A DNA stretch of 64,000 bases from Lichina pygmaea (Eukaryota > Ascomycota > Lichinomycetes > Lichinales > Lichinaceae): positions 3,100,001 to 3,164,000 of the forward strand of contig OY730171.1 of the NCBI GenBank assembly GCA_963422465.1. Direction: 5' to 3'. A program made the translations under genes and the position numbers. The number at the start of each line of letters is the position of its first letter. Position 1 is the first letter of the stretch. Below, piece after piece: positions 33,541 to 43,339 of this stretch. The notes under the pieces were generated by a model. That model searched no databases and had not been told where the DNA came from. It saw nothing but the letters and a program-made list of their open reading frames with translations.

Positions 33541-34521
33541 GAGTGGTTCCCAGGTATTTTCCGAGTCTGGGTAGTTTTTCCACTTGACAAGGTATCGCTG
33601 ATCTTTTCTCTTCAGGATCTGTTCAGCCTTGAATTCCTGTTCTTCTTCAGGTTGGTAATGGAATGTTTCCTGCAAGGGTGTGCTCTGGTCAGCTGGTTCA
33701 ATCATTGATATATGAAAGTTTGGATGGACTCTGGCATCCCTTGGTAGTTGTATCTTGATGTTGACTGGTTCTGTTTTTTCTTCGACCGAAAATAGTCTGA
33801 CCTTGATATTGTCAAGTTTCTTTGTCTTTGGTTTCTTTGTTTTCCAATTTCTTGTAAGGAGGTAGACTTTATCCCCCTTCTTTAGCTGAGGTGCCATTTT
33901 TGATTTCTTGTCCATTTGACATTGCATTCTTTCTGAGGTCTCTTGAAGGTAGTGCCTCATCATCATGTGTGTTTGTCGTAGGAGCTTGTCATGTTGGAGT
34001 GCTTTCTCTGTGTTTGGTGAAGCTCTGCTTGGCATCCTGATGTTCGCATGTTGTCCAAAATTGGCAAAAAATAGTGATTCCTTTGTTGAGTCTGATCTGT
34101 GCTGGTTGATTGCCAGCTGTGCCACCGGTAATAACTGTACCCAATTGCTGTGGGTCTGGTTGATGTAATGCTGTAAGTAAGTCTCCAGGACTTGGTTTGC
34201 TTGCTCTGTCTGGCTATCAGTTTGTGGGTGATAGGCCGTAGACATTTTGGGTTTTGTTCCCATGGCTGCACTGATTGTCTTCCAGTAGTTGGATGTGAAG
34301 AGTTTGTCTCTGTCTGTAATGATCGTGATCAGAACTCCGTGGTCTCTAACCAATCTGTCCAGTAAAAGGTGTTCCAACTGTTCTGCTGTGTGGGTCTTCT
34401 TGAATAGTACTGCTATTAGATATTTTGTGAATCTGTCCACTATCACCATAATCAAGTCGTAGGTGATTCCTGTGACTGGGTCTTTGGACTTGGGTAGCTT
34501 TGTGATGAAGTCTATTGACAT
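33484..34521 (-). CDS. D integrase and chromodomain (fossil)
   Basis: 345 open codons: integrase core (DFITKLPKSKDPVTG, VIVDRFTKYLIAVLF, ITDRDKLFTS, YHPQTDSQTEQANQ), C-terminal integrase module and chromodomain ([29 protein letters not shown]). It is the longest continuous integrase frame among the family I copies in this window. Confidence 0.88.
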   Translation of the reverse strand: MSIDFITKLPKSKDPVTGITYDLIMVIVDRFTKYLIAVLFKKTHTAEQLEHLLLDRLVRDHGVLITIITDRDKLFTSNYWKTISAAMGTKPKMSTAYHPQTDSQTEQANQVLETYLQHYINQTHSNWVQLLPVAQLAINQHRSDSTKESLFFANFGQHANIRMPSRASPNTEKALQHDKLLRQTHMMMRHYLQETSERMQCQMDKKSKMAPQLKKGDKVYLLTRNWKTKKPKTKKLDNIKVRLFSVEEKTEPVNIKIQLPRDARVHPNFHISMIEPADQSTPLQETFHYQPEEEQEFKAEQILKRKDQRYLVKWKNYPDSENTWEPLTNLVNCQLLLQQFRQKQD

Positions 34522-36204
34522 GTCTTCCCACAGGCCTCTCAGTATTGTGTTCAGGTGTCCTTCTCTGTATGGCTTGTGTCTTCCATGTTTGTTTTTCTGG
34601 CATAGTAGACACTTGCTGATGTAGTTTGTGACATGTTGTCAGAGGTTAATGACATTGTTCCCTGCCTGTTGGATAAGGTCTGTGGTCTTGGAGATTCCTG
34701 GGTGACTATGTGCTGGATTGTTGTGGTAGTTCCTTATTAGTTCTTCAGTGTCTTCTGCCGTAAGCTTGTTGATCTGTGGCTGAGGCACCAGGTTTCCTTG
34801 CTGGTCCTGCTGTAAGATTATTCCTTGGCGTTCATCATCTTCCATGTGGTTTTTTCGTCAGCTTAGTGCGTCTGCTCTCCTGTTGTCTTGTCCAGGGGTG
34901 TACAAGATCTTGAACTTATGTTGCCCTAGGAGTTCAGCCCATCTGACTTGCTGTCTGTTCAGCTTCTTGGTTGTCGTGAATGTTGTCAGATTCTTGTGGT
35001 CTGTGAGAACAGTGAGTTCAGAACTGCTTTCTGTGTACACTCTCCAGTGTTTGAGTGTGTTGATGACTACCAATAGCTCTTTGTCGTGGATATTATAGTT
35101 TTGTTCTGCTTGTGTTATTTTTTGTGAGTAGTAGGCAACTGGGTGCCACTTGCTGTCTGCCTGTTGGTATAGACATGCTCCTACTGCCTGATCTGAAGTG
35201 TCTGTCTTGATTCATGTTGGTTGGCCTGTCTTGAAGTTGAGGAGAACTAGTTCCTTGGCACAAGTGTCCTTGAGCTGTTGGAATGCTTTTTGTTATCTCT
35301 CCGTCCACCAGTACTCCACGTCCTTCTTTGTGAGTTCTGTTAGTGGTGTTGCCATCTGTGAGTAGTTCTTAATGAACTGTCAGTTGAAGTTGGCAAATCC
35401 TAGGAAGGCTTGTACTTCCTTAACTGACATCAGTGTTGGCCATTGCTGAATCACTTTAATTTTCTCAGGGTCAATCTTGATCTCTTTAATCCCTATGACA
35501 TATCCAAGGAATTCAACTTCCAGTTTGTTGAACTCACATTTCTTTGGGTTGAGCTTGAGCCCTGCCTGTTGTAGGCATCGTAGAACATCCTTCACATGTT
35601 TGGTATGTTCCTGTTACGTGTTTGAGTAGACAAGAATATTGTCCAGGTAGACGATAGCTGTTTGGTCCAGGTGTGCTCTGATGATGTTATTGATCAATGC
35701 TTGACATGTTGCTGGTGTGTTTGTGAGTCTGAATAGTATAACCAGATACTTGTAGTGTCTGTATCAGGTTCTGAAAGCTGTCTTCCATTCTTCTCCTTCT
35801 TTCATGTGTATCAGGTTGTATACTCCTTTCAAGTCCAGCTTGGTAAAGATTGTAGCTTGGCTGATCCTGTCTCGCAATTTGTTCGCATTTGGCAACAGAT
35901 ATCAGTTCTTGATGGTAATGTTGTTGAGTTTCCTGTAATCCACACAAAGTCAAAGACTTCCGTCTTTCTTTGGTGCAAATAGTATCGGGTATCCTGCTGG
36001 TGATTGAGATTCTTGAATGAAACTCTTTTTCAGGTTTTCCTCCAGGTACTCGCGAAGTACTTGGAGCTCTTTCTCTGATAACTGGTAAATTGGTCCAAAT
36101 CCTGGCTCCGTCCCTGGTTGCAACTTGATCTCATGATCCCAAGGTTGGTGCTTAGGCAACACTGCTGTTGTTGTCTCTTCCTGAAAAAGATTATCATACC
36201 CAGG

Positions 36205-36753
36205 TCAGTACTTTTCAGAGATCTCCAGAGGGTTAACAACTTCCTCTCTCTTCATCTCTGACTGTTTGGCCACCTGGTTCTGGGGTGTGCCTGTCAAGGC
36301 AGACCTCTTCTCTTGAGAGTTGTTCTTTCTGTCAGTGAGGTTCCACTGAGGACTTCTTCCCTTATCTGTCCACGCCTTCTGCGGCTGGTAACAGGTCTGA
36401 GCTGTGTTGTTAGTGCAGTTCCTAAATGTGAGTACTCCTGTCTTCCAGTTAACAACTGGGTTGTGCTTCTTTAGCCAAGGCATCCCCAAATAGATATCCT
36501 GAGTGGCCAACTCAACAATATCAAGGTGGATCCTTTCAGCATGGTGTCCGGTAACTATTTCCATTGGCTGTGTCTTATGGCAGACTAGCTCTGTCTGTCC
36601 ATTTGCTATCGTGAGCTGATAGGGCTGCTGCTTGTGTCTCCTTCCAGTGCTGAGGGTATCATAAAGTTGTCTTGAGATGTAGTTTCCACTGGCTCCAGAG
36701 TCCACAAGTGTGTATGTCCGTACTGGCGTGTTGGCGTGTAGTGACACAGGCAA
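36205..36753 (-). pseudogene. D protease region (fossil)
   Basis: Retropepsin block TLVDSGASGNYISRQL and DIYLGMPWLKKHNPVVNW, as in copy C. It lies just left of the E insertion point. Confidence 0.82.
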
Positions 36754-36974
36754 TCACAGGTGCTTTGTGTTGCTAGGGGTCATGTTGTTGAGCTCCTGAT
36801 GTCACCCCTTGACAAGAGAGTTCAGTCTTTTCCTGATTGAAGTGTCTTACCACTGACTGGGCAATGGGTCCAGCCACTCCCATCAGTTCTGAGGAATCTG
36901 TTCATAAATTTGTCTTGCTGATGCTTGTCACATCCAGGCTTGAGGCAGTACTGCCAATTGTTGATGTAGCAGTT

Positions 36975-37388
36975 TGTTAAAGGCCAGTCCACGTTCACAC
37001 AGAATGTGGGTGGTCCTGTCTTCGACCGAGGAGGGCAGGGACTCAATAGATGAATAGCAAGTGGGGTAACTCTCTTGCTATTGTCACTCGTAATGTGCGT
37101 TCAGCCTGGAGAGCTATTCTCTCCGGCTATCTGGGTTCTTATATACAGGAGCCTGAGGGGGGGGGGGTCCTCCCGAGGGGTATCAGCTTTCTGCGTGGAC
37201 GAGCTGGACGAGCTGGTTACACATCGTCCACCTCGTCCACCGGGTCGGGTGAACATTGTTCCTGTGGACAAGCTGGACGAGCTGGTTACACATCGTCCAC
37301 CTTGTCCACCGGGTCGGGTGAACATTGTTCTGTGTACCTCTGTACACTCGCTTCAGTCGGCTCAGCCGTTCCGGCCTGGGCCTTAACA
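36975..37388 (-). repeat. 3' LTR of E
   Basis: 414 bp, TGTTAAAGG...GCCTTAACA on the plus strand. It holds two 69-bp tandem units (37195-37263 and 37264-37332), each with the dyad GTGGACGA/TCGTCCAC or one variant of it, a run of about 12 G, and a sense TATATAAG. In the antisense direction no clear TATA is seen before 37441. Confidence 0.93.
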
Positions 37389-37440
37389 CCAGCCCCTCCC
37401 TCCAAAGGTTCTGTCCCCAGATCCTCTCACTTCTCTTACC

Positions 37441-37971
37441 ATGACCCGGACATCTTGTGTTAATCGTCGTGGAGTCCTCGGTTCTCGTGTTGGCAAGATG
37501 GGCAAGGTATCCAAAGTTTCATGCAGCGCATGTCGTTGTGACCGTGCCAAGTGTGTCGTCAGTTCAGAGTCCACATCTTGCGGTCGGTGCCTTGAGAAGG
37601 GTCGCTGTTGCGATCTCCATCTCGCGGAGTCGGAGTGGGAGAAGATGGAGCTTGAGCGCACTCAGCTCAAGGCTCAACTGAAGGAGATCGAGGAGCAGGA
37701 GTCTGTTCTCCTTCCTCGCAAACTTCGTCTCCGTCGTCAGTTGGGTGTGTTGTCCAAGAAGGAGGGTGAGGCCATCAAGCGTGAGCTTGCTGCGATCAAG
37801 GATCAGGAGGATCTCGAGCAGGAGGCTACGCGTGTGGAGTCCCCGCCGCCTTTGGAGGACTTCTTCTCTTCGGAGGCTTTGGCTTCTCTCAAGCTTTTGT
37901 CTCCATCGATCCTGGCTTCTGCGGGTTTTGTCGGTGGAAACTCCGCAGTTTCTTGTTCGTCGCAGGGCTGA
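37441..37971 (+). CDS. Antisense Zn2Cys6 + coiled-coil ORF of E
   Basis: An uninterrupted 176-codon frame opposite to E gag-pol. It starts 53 bp after the LTR edge (the ATG at 37498 is a second candidate) and overlaps the end of the chromodomain frame tail-to-tail by 83 bp. CSACRCDRAKC, then CGRC and GRCC give CX2CX6CX8CX2CX5-6C, a textbook Zn(II)2Cys6 cluster with the usual CxxCRxxxxKC pattern. Residues ~60-135 are rich in Leu, Glu, Lys and Gln with heptad-like spacing (EKMELERTQLKAQLKEIEEQ), then an acidic Ser/Pro tail. Sequence outside the cysteines is unrelated to the family I version, so the layout, not just the copy, is conserved. DNA binding is inferred from the family. Confidence 0.8.
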   Translation: MTRTSCVNRRGVLGSRVGKMGKVSKVSCSACRCDRAKCVVSSESTSCGRCLEKGRCCDLHLAESEWEKMELERTQLKAQLKEIEEQESVLLPRKLRLRRQLGVLSKKEGEAIKRELAAIKDQEDLEQEATRVESPPPLEDFFSSEALASLKLLSPSILASAGFVGGNSAVSCSSQG

Positions 37972-39574
37972 AGTTCTCGGTGGGTTCCCACGAGTTCTCC
38001 TCATTGTCATACCCTAACCACTTGACCAGGTATTCAATTTTCCGTCCGCTTCTCCGGCTGTCTAGGATCCTTTCAACATCGTACTCTTCTTCGTCGTCCT
38101 CGAAGTGCCATTCTGTTTCGATTGCTGCGTCGCTGGGTGCTGGCTTGAGCAGTGAGACATGGAATACTCGGTGTATCCGTGCCTTTTTTGGCAGTCTCAG
38201 TCGGTAGTTGACTTCTCCAGTGCGCTTCTCAATCTCAAACAGTCCGATTCGTACATGATCCAGCTTTTTGCTTGGTCGCTTCGAGCGCAGGTTTTTTGTT
38301 GACAAATAGACCTTATCCCCCCTCTCCAGGGTTGGTCCCTTCAACCTTTTGCTGTTTAGGTGGTGGCTTGTTGTCTTTTGTGCGGATTCAATTGCAGTCT
38401 TCATTTCCTCATGCATAGCAGTGAGTTTTTCGACGTTCGTTGAAGTGCCACTTCCAGCCGCCATCGCTTCCCAGCGGGGGTTTCTGCTGTAGTTCGCAAA
38501 GAACGGCGTCATGCCCGTCACACTGTGTTGCTGATCGTTGTACGCAAACTGAGCCATTGGTAGCAGTTCTACCCAATCGTCCTGTCGGTGGTTGACGTAG
38601 TGGCGTAGATACTGTTCCATCGTCTGGTTTGTTCTCTCAGTTTGTCCGTCTGTTTGTGGATGGTAGGCAGTAGACATCCTTGTGTCTATCCCTAGCTGTC
38701 TTGTCCACGTGTTCCAGAATTTCAAGGTGAAGAGTTTGTCTTGATCTGAGATAATCTTCGTGGGTAGCCCTCGCTGGCTAACCAATTCTTTGAGCAGGAC
38801 ATTGGCGAGTTCGCTCGCTGTTCCTGTCTCTCGCCACAGGATCAGGTGAGCGTATTTGGTGAGTTTGTCAACAACCACCAAGATACTGTCATATTTCACC
38901 TTTGTTACCGGGTCCTCTGACCTTGGCAGCTTCACCACAAAATCCATTGTGATGGTATCCCAAGCCACTTCTGGGAGGTCCATTTGTTGACTCTCTCCAT
39001 AGGGTTTGTGGCGTGACGGTTTGTTTTTCGCACACTCTTCGCAGTTGCGAATAAATTCCGTCACTTTCCACTTCATTCCGTTGAAGTGGTAACGTCTCCA
39101 GATCTTTTCCAGGGTCTTGTCTCGCCCAGGATGTCCGTGTAGAGGTCCATCGTGATGTTGTCGAATCACGTCCTCTTGTGCGCTCTCTGGCACTTCTTCC
39201 TTGTTTGTGGCCGCAACGTTGTGGCCTAGGGTCAGGAGTGCACCCATTTCTTCAGTTTTCGCTAACTGAGGTTGAGCATAGACCAGAGTTTGTCCTTTTG
39301 TCACTAGGATTGGGCGCTCTTCTGTCGTGTCGTCTGTTGTCATATCAGGCCGTCTGCTAAGCACGTCCGCTCGTGTGTTTTCTGATCCTTTTCGATAGAA
39401 GATCTGGAAGTTGTATGAAGCTAAAAGCTCTGCCCATCGGACTTGTCGTCTGTTTAGCTTCTTCGTCGTCGTGAAGTAAGCCAAATTCTTGTGGTCTGAG
39501 TACACGTCCACTGTGTACTTTGCTCCTTCCAGGTAAGGTCTCCACTCCTGGAATGCGTCGACAATCGCTAACAA
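37889..39574 (-). CDS. E RNase H end, integrase, chromodomain (fossil)
   Basis: 561 codons: end of RNase H (VDVYSDHKNLAYFTT), integrase HHCC module (IRQHHDGPLHGHPG, CEECAKNKPSRHKPYGES), core (DFVVKLPRSED, VVDKLTKYAHLILW, YHPQTDGQTERTNQ), C-terminal module and chromodomain (VERILDSRRSGRKIEYLVKW, EENSWEPTENF). It lies in a single frame. Confidence 0.92.
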   Translation of the reverse strand: MLAIVDAFQEWRPYLEGAKYTVDVYSDHKNLAYFTTTKKLNRRQVRWAELLASYNFQIFYRKGSENTRADVLSRRPDMTTDDTTEERPILVTKGQTLVYAQPQLAKTEEMGALLTLGHNVAATNKEEVPESAQEDVIRQHHDGPLHGHPGRDKTLEKIWRRYHFNGMKWKVTEFIRNCEECAKNKPSRHKPYGESQQMDLPEVAWDTITMDFVVKLPRSEDPVTKVKYDSILVVVDKLTKYAHLILWRETGTASELANVLLKELVSQRGLPTKIISDQDKLFTLKFWNTWTRQLGIDTRMSTAYHPQTDGQTERTNQTMEQYLRHYVNHRQDDWVELLPMAQFAYNDQQHSVTGMTPFFANYSRNPRWEAMAAGSGTSTNVEKLTAMHEEMKTAIESAQKTTSHHLNSKRLKGPTLERGDKVYLSTKNLRSKRPSKKLDHVRIGLFEIEKRTGEVNYRLRLPKKARIHRVFHVSLLKPAPSDAAIETEWHFEDDEEEYDVERILDSRRSGRKIEYLVKWLGYDNEENSWEPTENFSPATNKKLRSFHRQNPQKPGSMETKA

Positions 39575-39877
39575 CTCCTTGTCGTGAACATCGTACCTGA
39601 GTTCTGGGCCAGAGAACTTTCTCGATCAGTATGCGACAGGGTGTAGGCGGTTTTCGGCGTCTGGTTGACACAAGCAAGATCCAAGTGCTTGGTCCGAGGC
39701 ATCTGTCTCTATGATGATCCGCCGTCCGGGATCAAATGATGCCAGTATGGGTGCGGAGGTGAACTTCTCTTTCAGCTCCTGGAACGCTCTCTCTTGGCTG
39801 TTCCCCCATGTGAAGGTTTCTTCCTTCTTTGTTAGTTCAGTCAAGGGTGCTGCTGTCCTTGAGTACTCCTTGATGAA

Positions 39878-40309
39878 TCATCGGTAGAAGTTCGCAAATC
39901 CCAGGAAGGATTGGACTTCTTTGAGGTTTTTGGGTGTTGGCCAGTCTCGTACTGCCGTGATCTTTGTATCGTCCATACGGATTCCTTCCGTTGTCAGGAT
40001 CGATCCCAAATATTCCACTTCTTTCACGTGGAAGACACTCTTATCAAGGCGTAACCTCATTCCTGCTTCTTGGAGCGCATGTAGGATCTTCTTGACATGC
40101 TGTCTGTGCTCCTCCAGGGTTCCATTGGTGTAAACCAAGACATCGTCGATATAAGCGGTAACAAATATATCCAGGTATTGTCGGAGGATGGTGTTAATGA
40201 GTGATTGGAACATCGCCGGTGCATTCGTAAGGCTGAATGGCATAACAGTATACTCGTAATGCCCGTACCTCGTACGAAAGGCTGTCTTCCATTCTTCGCC
40301 ATCTTTCAT
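39878..40309 (-). CDS. E reverse transcriptase, central part (fossil)
   Basis: RT palm with YEYTVMPFSLTNAPAMFQSL, the catalytic AYIDDVLVYT, and the EGIRMDDTKITAVRDWPTP and VQSFLGFANFYR blocks typical of Ty3/gypsy. Confidence 0.9.
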   Translation of the reverse strand: MKDGEEWKTAFRTRYGHYEYTVMPFSLTNAPAMFQSLINTILRQYLDIFVTAYIDDVLVYTNGTLEEHRQHVKKILHALQEAGMRLRLDKSVFHVKEVEYLGSILTTEGIRMDDTKITAVRDWPTPKNLKEVQSFLGFANFYR

Positions 40310-40369
40310 CCTAACCAGGTTGAAAGCACCTCGGATGTCAAACTTGGTAAACCACTTGGCTCCTTGGAT

Positions 40370-41434
40370 TCAGTCCTGGATTTCCGATATTAATGGTAGC
40401 GGGTAGCGATTCTTAATCGTGATCGCATTAAGCTGCCGGTAGTCGACACACAGTCGTAATTTGCCATCTTTCTTTGGCACAAACAATATCGGGTATCCGG
40501 CCGGTGATGTTGAAGGTCTTATGAACCCTTTCGCTAGGTTCTCGTCCAGGTAATCTCTTAAGGCCTCAAGCTCCTTTGCTGATAGGGCGTAAATAGGGCC
40601 ATGTGTGGGTTTCTTTCTGTCTTCCAGCAGAATTTCGTGATCCCACTCTTGGTGTTCTGGTAGCGTCGCGACCACTTCCTCACTAAACATCTCCTGGTAG
40701 TCTTTATACTCACTTGGCAGCTGCGGTGCCTGAGTCTCGCCCACGGCGTCATGCGTGGTGCAAAGTTGATGGTTTCGGGGCTTCATCCAAGCCACATAGG
40801 CTTGCCCTCGCCGGTGGTGCTTCTTCCACCCTGCATATGAGATCTCTTTGATTCTCACTTTCTCTGGCTCTGCTCGAGTTGCCAGACTCCTCTTCAGAAA
40901 GACTAGGTGCCTTCTTTTCCAGTCGATCCTTGGGTTTTGACTTTCCAACCACGGAAGACCCAATATAACTTCATGTGGTATCTGGACCAAGTTGAATTCT
41001 TCTGATCTGATTGTCGTACTGTCGACACACAGTCGTAGGTTCTTGGTCTCCTTCGTCACTCGTCCTTGGTCGTTGGAGAGTGGTGTCCCGTCCACTACCG
41101 TTAGTTGGTATGGATTCCTCTTTTCCTGAGTCGGGATCTTGTGCTTCCTGGCAAAACTTTCTGACATGAAGTTGCCAGTAGCTCCAGAGTCGATCATGGC
41201 GTTTGTCAGGTGCCTGTTGACTCTCATCTTGATGCGAAAATGCGGACTGCAGGCTGTCGCGTCGAGGCTCTGCTCGACCCCTTCTCTCCGGAGTGTTGTC
41301 TTGCCTGCTCTTCCGACTCCGGATTTGAAGAGCACTGCTAGTTTTTTGAACAACCAAGGCCCTGAGCCTGGCGTTCTGCCACGTGTCTTTCGCATTTTTC
41401 GGTGAAGCATAGCTCCCATGCGTCTTCTCCGCAA
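40370..41434 (-). CDS. E protease and RT N-terminal part (fossil)
   Basis: 354 codons: retropepsin ([31 protein letters not shown]) and the start of RT ([57 protein letters not shown]). Confidence 0.9.
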   Translation of the reverse strand: MRRRRMGAMLHRKMRKTRGRTPGSGPWLFKKLAVLFKSGVGRAGKTTLRREGVEQSLDATACSPHFRIKMRVNRHLTNAMIDSGATGNFMSESFARKHKIPTQEKRNPYQLTVVDGTPLSNDQGRVTKETKNLRLCVDSTTIRSEEFNLVQIPHEVILGLPWLESQNPRIDWKRRHLVFLKRSLATRAEPEKVRIKEISYAGWKKHHRRGQAYVAWMKPRNHQLCTTHDAVGETQAPQLPSEYKDYQEMFSEEVVATLPEHQEWDHEILLEDRKKPTHGPIYALSAKELEALRDYLDENLAKGFIRPSTSPAGYPILFVPKKDGKLRLCVDYRQLNAITIKNRYPLPLISEIQD

Positions 41435-42180
41435 TCATCGTGTTCTTTCTCTTGCTGGCTTAGCTGGTGCTTGATGCTCCAGACTTTCTTGTGGTATTCT
41501 GGGCCAGGGAAGTAGTGCCTTCTCCTTTTCTCTAGGAGATGTTCCTTGCAGTGGTGGTCCTCACATCCTTTCCAATAAGGACGTCCGCAGGCTGGTGTTG
41601 TAGCCTGGTGAAGGTCCACTTGCGCTGCGATGTCTCGGGGCTGTGAGATGCTGATGGTGTCGTCCACCCATCGTGTCACTCTTGCTTCACCGTCCTCCGA
41701 CAAGGTCGCATCCTGTCGTCGGAGTAGTGGTGTCTCGGGAATTGGTGGCATGCCGGTTATGTCAATCTCGTAGTCTGTTGTGTCGAATTCGGAGATCAGG
41801 TCATCCTCCCAATGAACCTTATCGATCTGGTCTTGGATTGCGTGCAGGTCCTCCAGTGACCTCTGCAGATCGTTCTCCAGTCTTTTGATGTGCTGTCTGA
41901 GATTGTCCTCCTGTCCGAGGAGTGTTGCTTCTGACCGGTTCATGGGTAGCGTGCCTCTGGGAGCCCTCGGTGGCTCCTGAATGCCCTTGCCTTTCCAGGC
42001 GCCGGTGGCATTCAACTGCTTACCCTTGCCTTCTTTCTTCTTCTTGCTTTGGCAGTTGGCTGCGAGGTGTCCTACCTTCTGGCAATTGTAACACTTCCGT
42101 GTTTCTTTCTTCTTTGTTGCCTGTGGTGTTGTTGCATCAATCTCCATGGGTGTCAGGCTGTACTTGTCTTGTGCTGGCAC
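41338..42180 (-). CDS. E nucleocapsid and Cys/His-rich region (fossil)
   Basis: 280 codons with a CCHC knuckle ([14 protein letters not shown]), a coiled-coil-like stretch ([19 protein letters not shown]) and a Cys/His block ([49 protein letters not shown]) that parallels the linker of family I. Confidence 0.82.
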   Translation of the reverse strand: MPAQDKYSLTPMEIDATTPQATKKKETRKCYNCQKVGHLAANCQSKKKKEGKGKQLNATGAWKGKGIQEPPRAPRGTLPMNRSEATLLGQEDNLRQHIKRLENDLQRSLEDLHAIQDQIDKVHWEDDLISEFDTTDYEIDITGMPPIPETPLLRRQDATLSEDGEARVTRWVDDTISISQPRDIAAQVDLHQATTPACGRPYWKGCEDHHCKEHLLEKRRRHYFPGPEYHKKVWSIKHQLSQQEKEHDDCGEDAWELCFTEKCERHVAERQAQGLGCSKN

Positions 42181-42213
42181 TGTCTTTTTGCCCTATGGCC
42201 TTGCATGCTTGCC

Positions 42214-42882
42214 TCACTTCTCAAGTTCTCGTTCGAACTGTCGGTCGTCAATGCGTACCGCTGTGTCGATCATATCCTCGAGGTCGGTGGGTCGGTCTCC
42301 TCGTGCGATGTCATCCTTGACTCGTTCCTTGAGAGCTTGGTAGAATAGTGCCGTCAAGGCACTGTCTCCCCATTGCGTCCTCACTGACAACTGTTGGAAC
42401 TTCGCCGCAAAGTCTGATGCTGACCCTGTCTGCCGTAGTGCTTGGAGCTTTCGTTCCGCATCTCGTTCTTCATCAATGACCCCGAAGGTCTTCTTCATCT
42501 GGGTCTTGAAGGTAGAGAATCTCCCAATGATCTGCCGTGTCATGGTCTCCATGCTAGAGGGATCTTCCTTGTTGTCGAGGAAGTCTCGTAGGTAGACATT
42601 GAACCAGGCAAATGTCGGTCCGTCCAGGTAGGAAGCTGCGAACAGCACCTTCTCCTGTTCCGTAGGGAATTGTGCGGCGTTGAATCTGTAGTAAAGCTCA
42701 AGCTGAGAGAAGAATAATTCCAATCCCCCTTGTGATCCATCGTACCTCTTCGGCGTACCTACCTTCAACAGCTTTGGAGGTAAGGTGAGGGTGGTAGGGA
42801 CAGGTGGTTCCTGGGCTTGCGCCTGAGGCGCAGCCCGAGGTTGGCCTGCCTGCGAAGGGGTAGGGCTGCGTGGATCTGCCAT
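42214..42882 (-). CDS. E gag, capsid part (fossil)
   Basis: 222 codons from MADPRSPTPSQAGQP, with Ty3-type capsid blocks (PKRYDGSQGGLELFFSQLEL, EKVLFAASYLDGPTFAWF, DFAAKFQQLSVRTQWGDSAL, FYQALKERVKDDIA). Confidence 0.9.
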   Translation of the reverse strand: MADPRSPTPSQAGQPRAAPQAQAQEPPVPTTLTLPPKLLKVGTPKRYDGSQGGLELFFSQLELYYRFNAAQFPTEQEKVLFAASYLDGPTFAWFNVYLRDFLDNKEDPSSMETMTRQIIGRFSTFKTQMKKTFGVIDEERDAERKLQALRQTGSASDFAAKFQQLSVRTQWGDSALTALFYQALKERVKDDIARGDRPTDLEDMIDTAVRIDDRQFERELEK

Positions 42883-42910
42883 CGTATTGAGCCGGTGTCC
42901 TATGTGTTAG

Positions 42911-42918
42911 AGGCTGAA
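42911..42918 (-). promoter_or_regulatory. Candidate self-priming PBS of E
   Basis: On the element's sense strand TTCAGCCT follows two bases after the 5' LTR. It is the exact complement of AGGCTGAA in R (plus-strand 43046-43053), about 39 bp downstream of the TATATAAG box. The spacing is the same as in B (about 37 bp). Confidence 0.55.
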
Positions 42919-42920
42919 AC

Positions 42921-43334
42921 TGTTAAAGGCCAGTCCACGTTCACACAGAATGTGGGTGGTCCTGTCTTCGACCGAGGAGGGCAGGGACTCAATAGATGAA
43001 TAGCAAGTGGGGTAACTCTCTTGCTATTGTCGCTCGTAATGTGCGTTCAGCCTGGAGAGCTATTCTCTCCGGCTATCTGGGTTCTTATATACAGGAGCCT
43101 GAGGGGGGGGGGGTCCTCCCGAGGGGTATCAGCTTTCTGCGTGGACGAGCTGGACGAGCTGGTTACACATCGTCCACCTCATCCACCGGGTCGGGTGAAC
43201 ATTGTTCCCGTGGACAAGCTGGACGAGCTGGTTACACATCGTCCACCTTGTCCACCGGGTCGGGTGAACATTGTTCTGTGTACCTCTGTACACTCGCTTC
43301 AGTCAGCTCAGCCGTTCCGGCCTGGGCCTTAACA
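42921..43334 (-). repeat. 5' LTR of E
   Basis: 414 bp, partner of 36975-37388 with four differences, all CpG to TpG or CpA. TSD cagtt follows at 43335-43339. Confidence 0.93.
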
Positions 43335-43339
43335 CAGTT

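Larger units (their letters stand above)
36975..43334 (-). mobile_element. Chromovirus E (family II), youngest insertion
   Basis: 6,360 bp, minus strand, inserted in the Cys/His-rich block of D with the TSD cagtt (36970-36974, 43335-43339). The 414-bp LTRs differ at only four sites, all CpG transitions. Order from the right: gag (42882), CCHC and Cys/His region, protease-RT, RNase H, integrase, chromodomain, antisense ORF, LTR. Long frames and normal CpG content remain; it looks close to whole with about five breaks. It is richer in G+C than all other elements here. Confidence 0.95.

Noticed and set aside
37441-37971. The antisense zinc-cluster ORF of E as a captured host transcription factor exon
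   Set aside because: It is far shorter than normal zinc-cluster factors, has no fungal_trans-type middle domain, and family I has a counterpart at the same place. An ancient capture is still possible.
42214-43334. Plus-strand frames in E such as 41922-42320 and 42996-43343
   Set aside because: Shadows of gag-pol and of the LTR repeat; no motif, and they are not kept in other copies.
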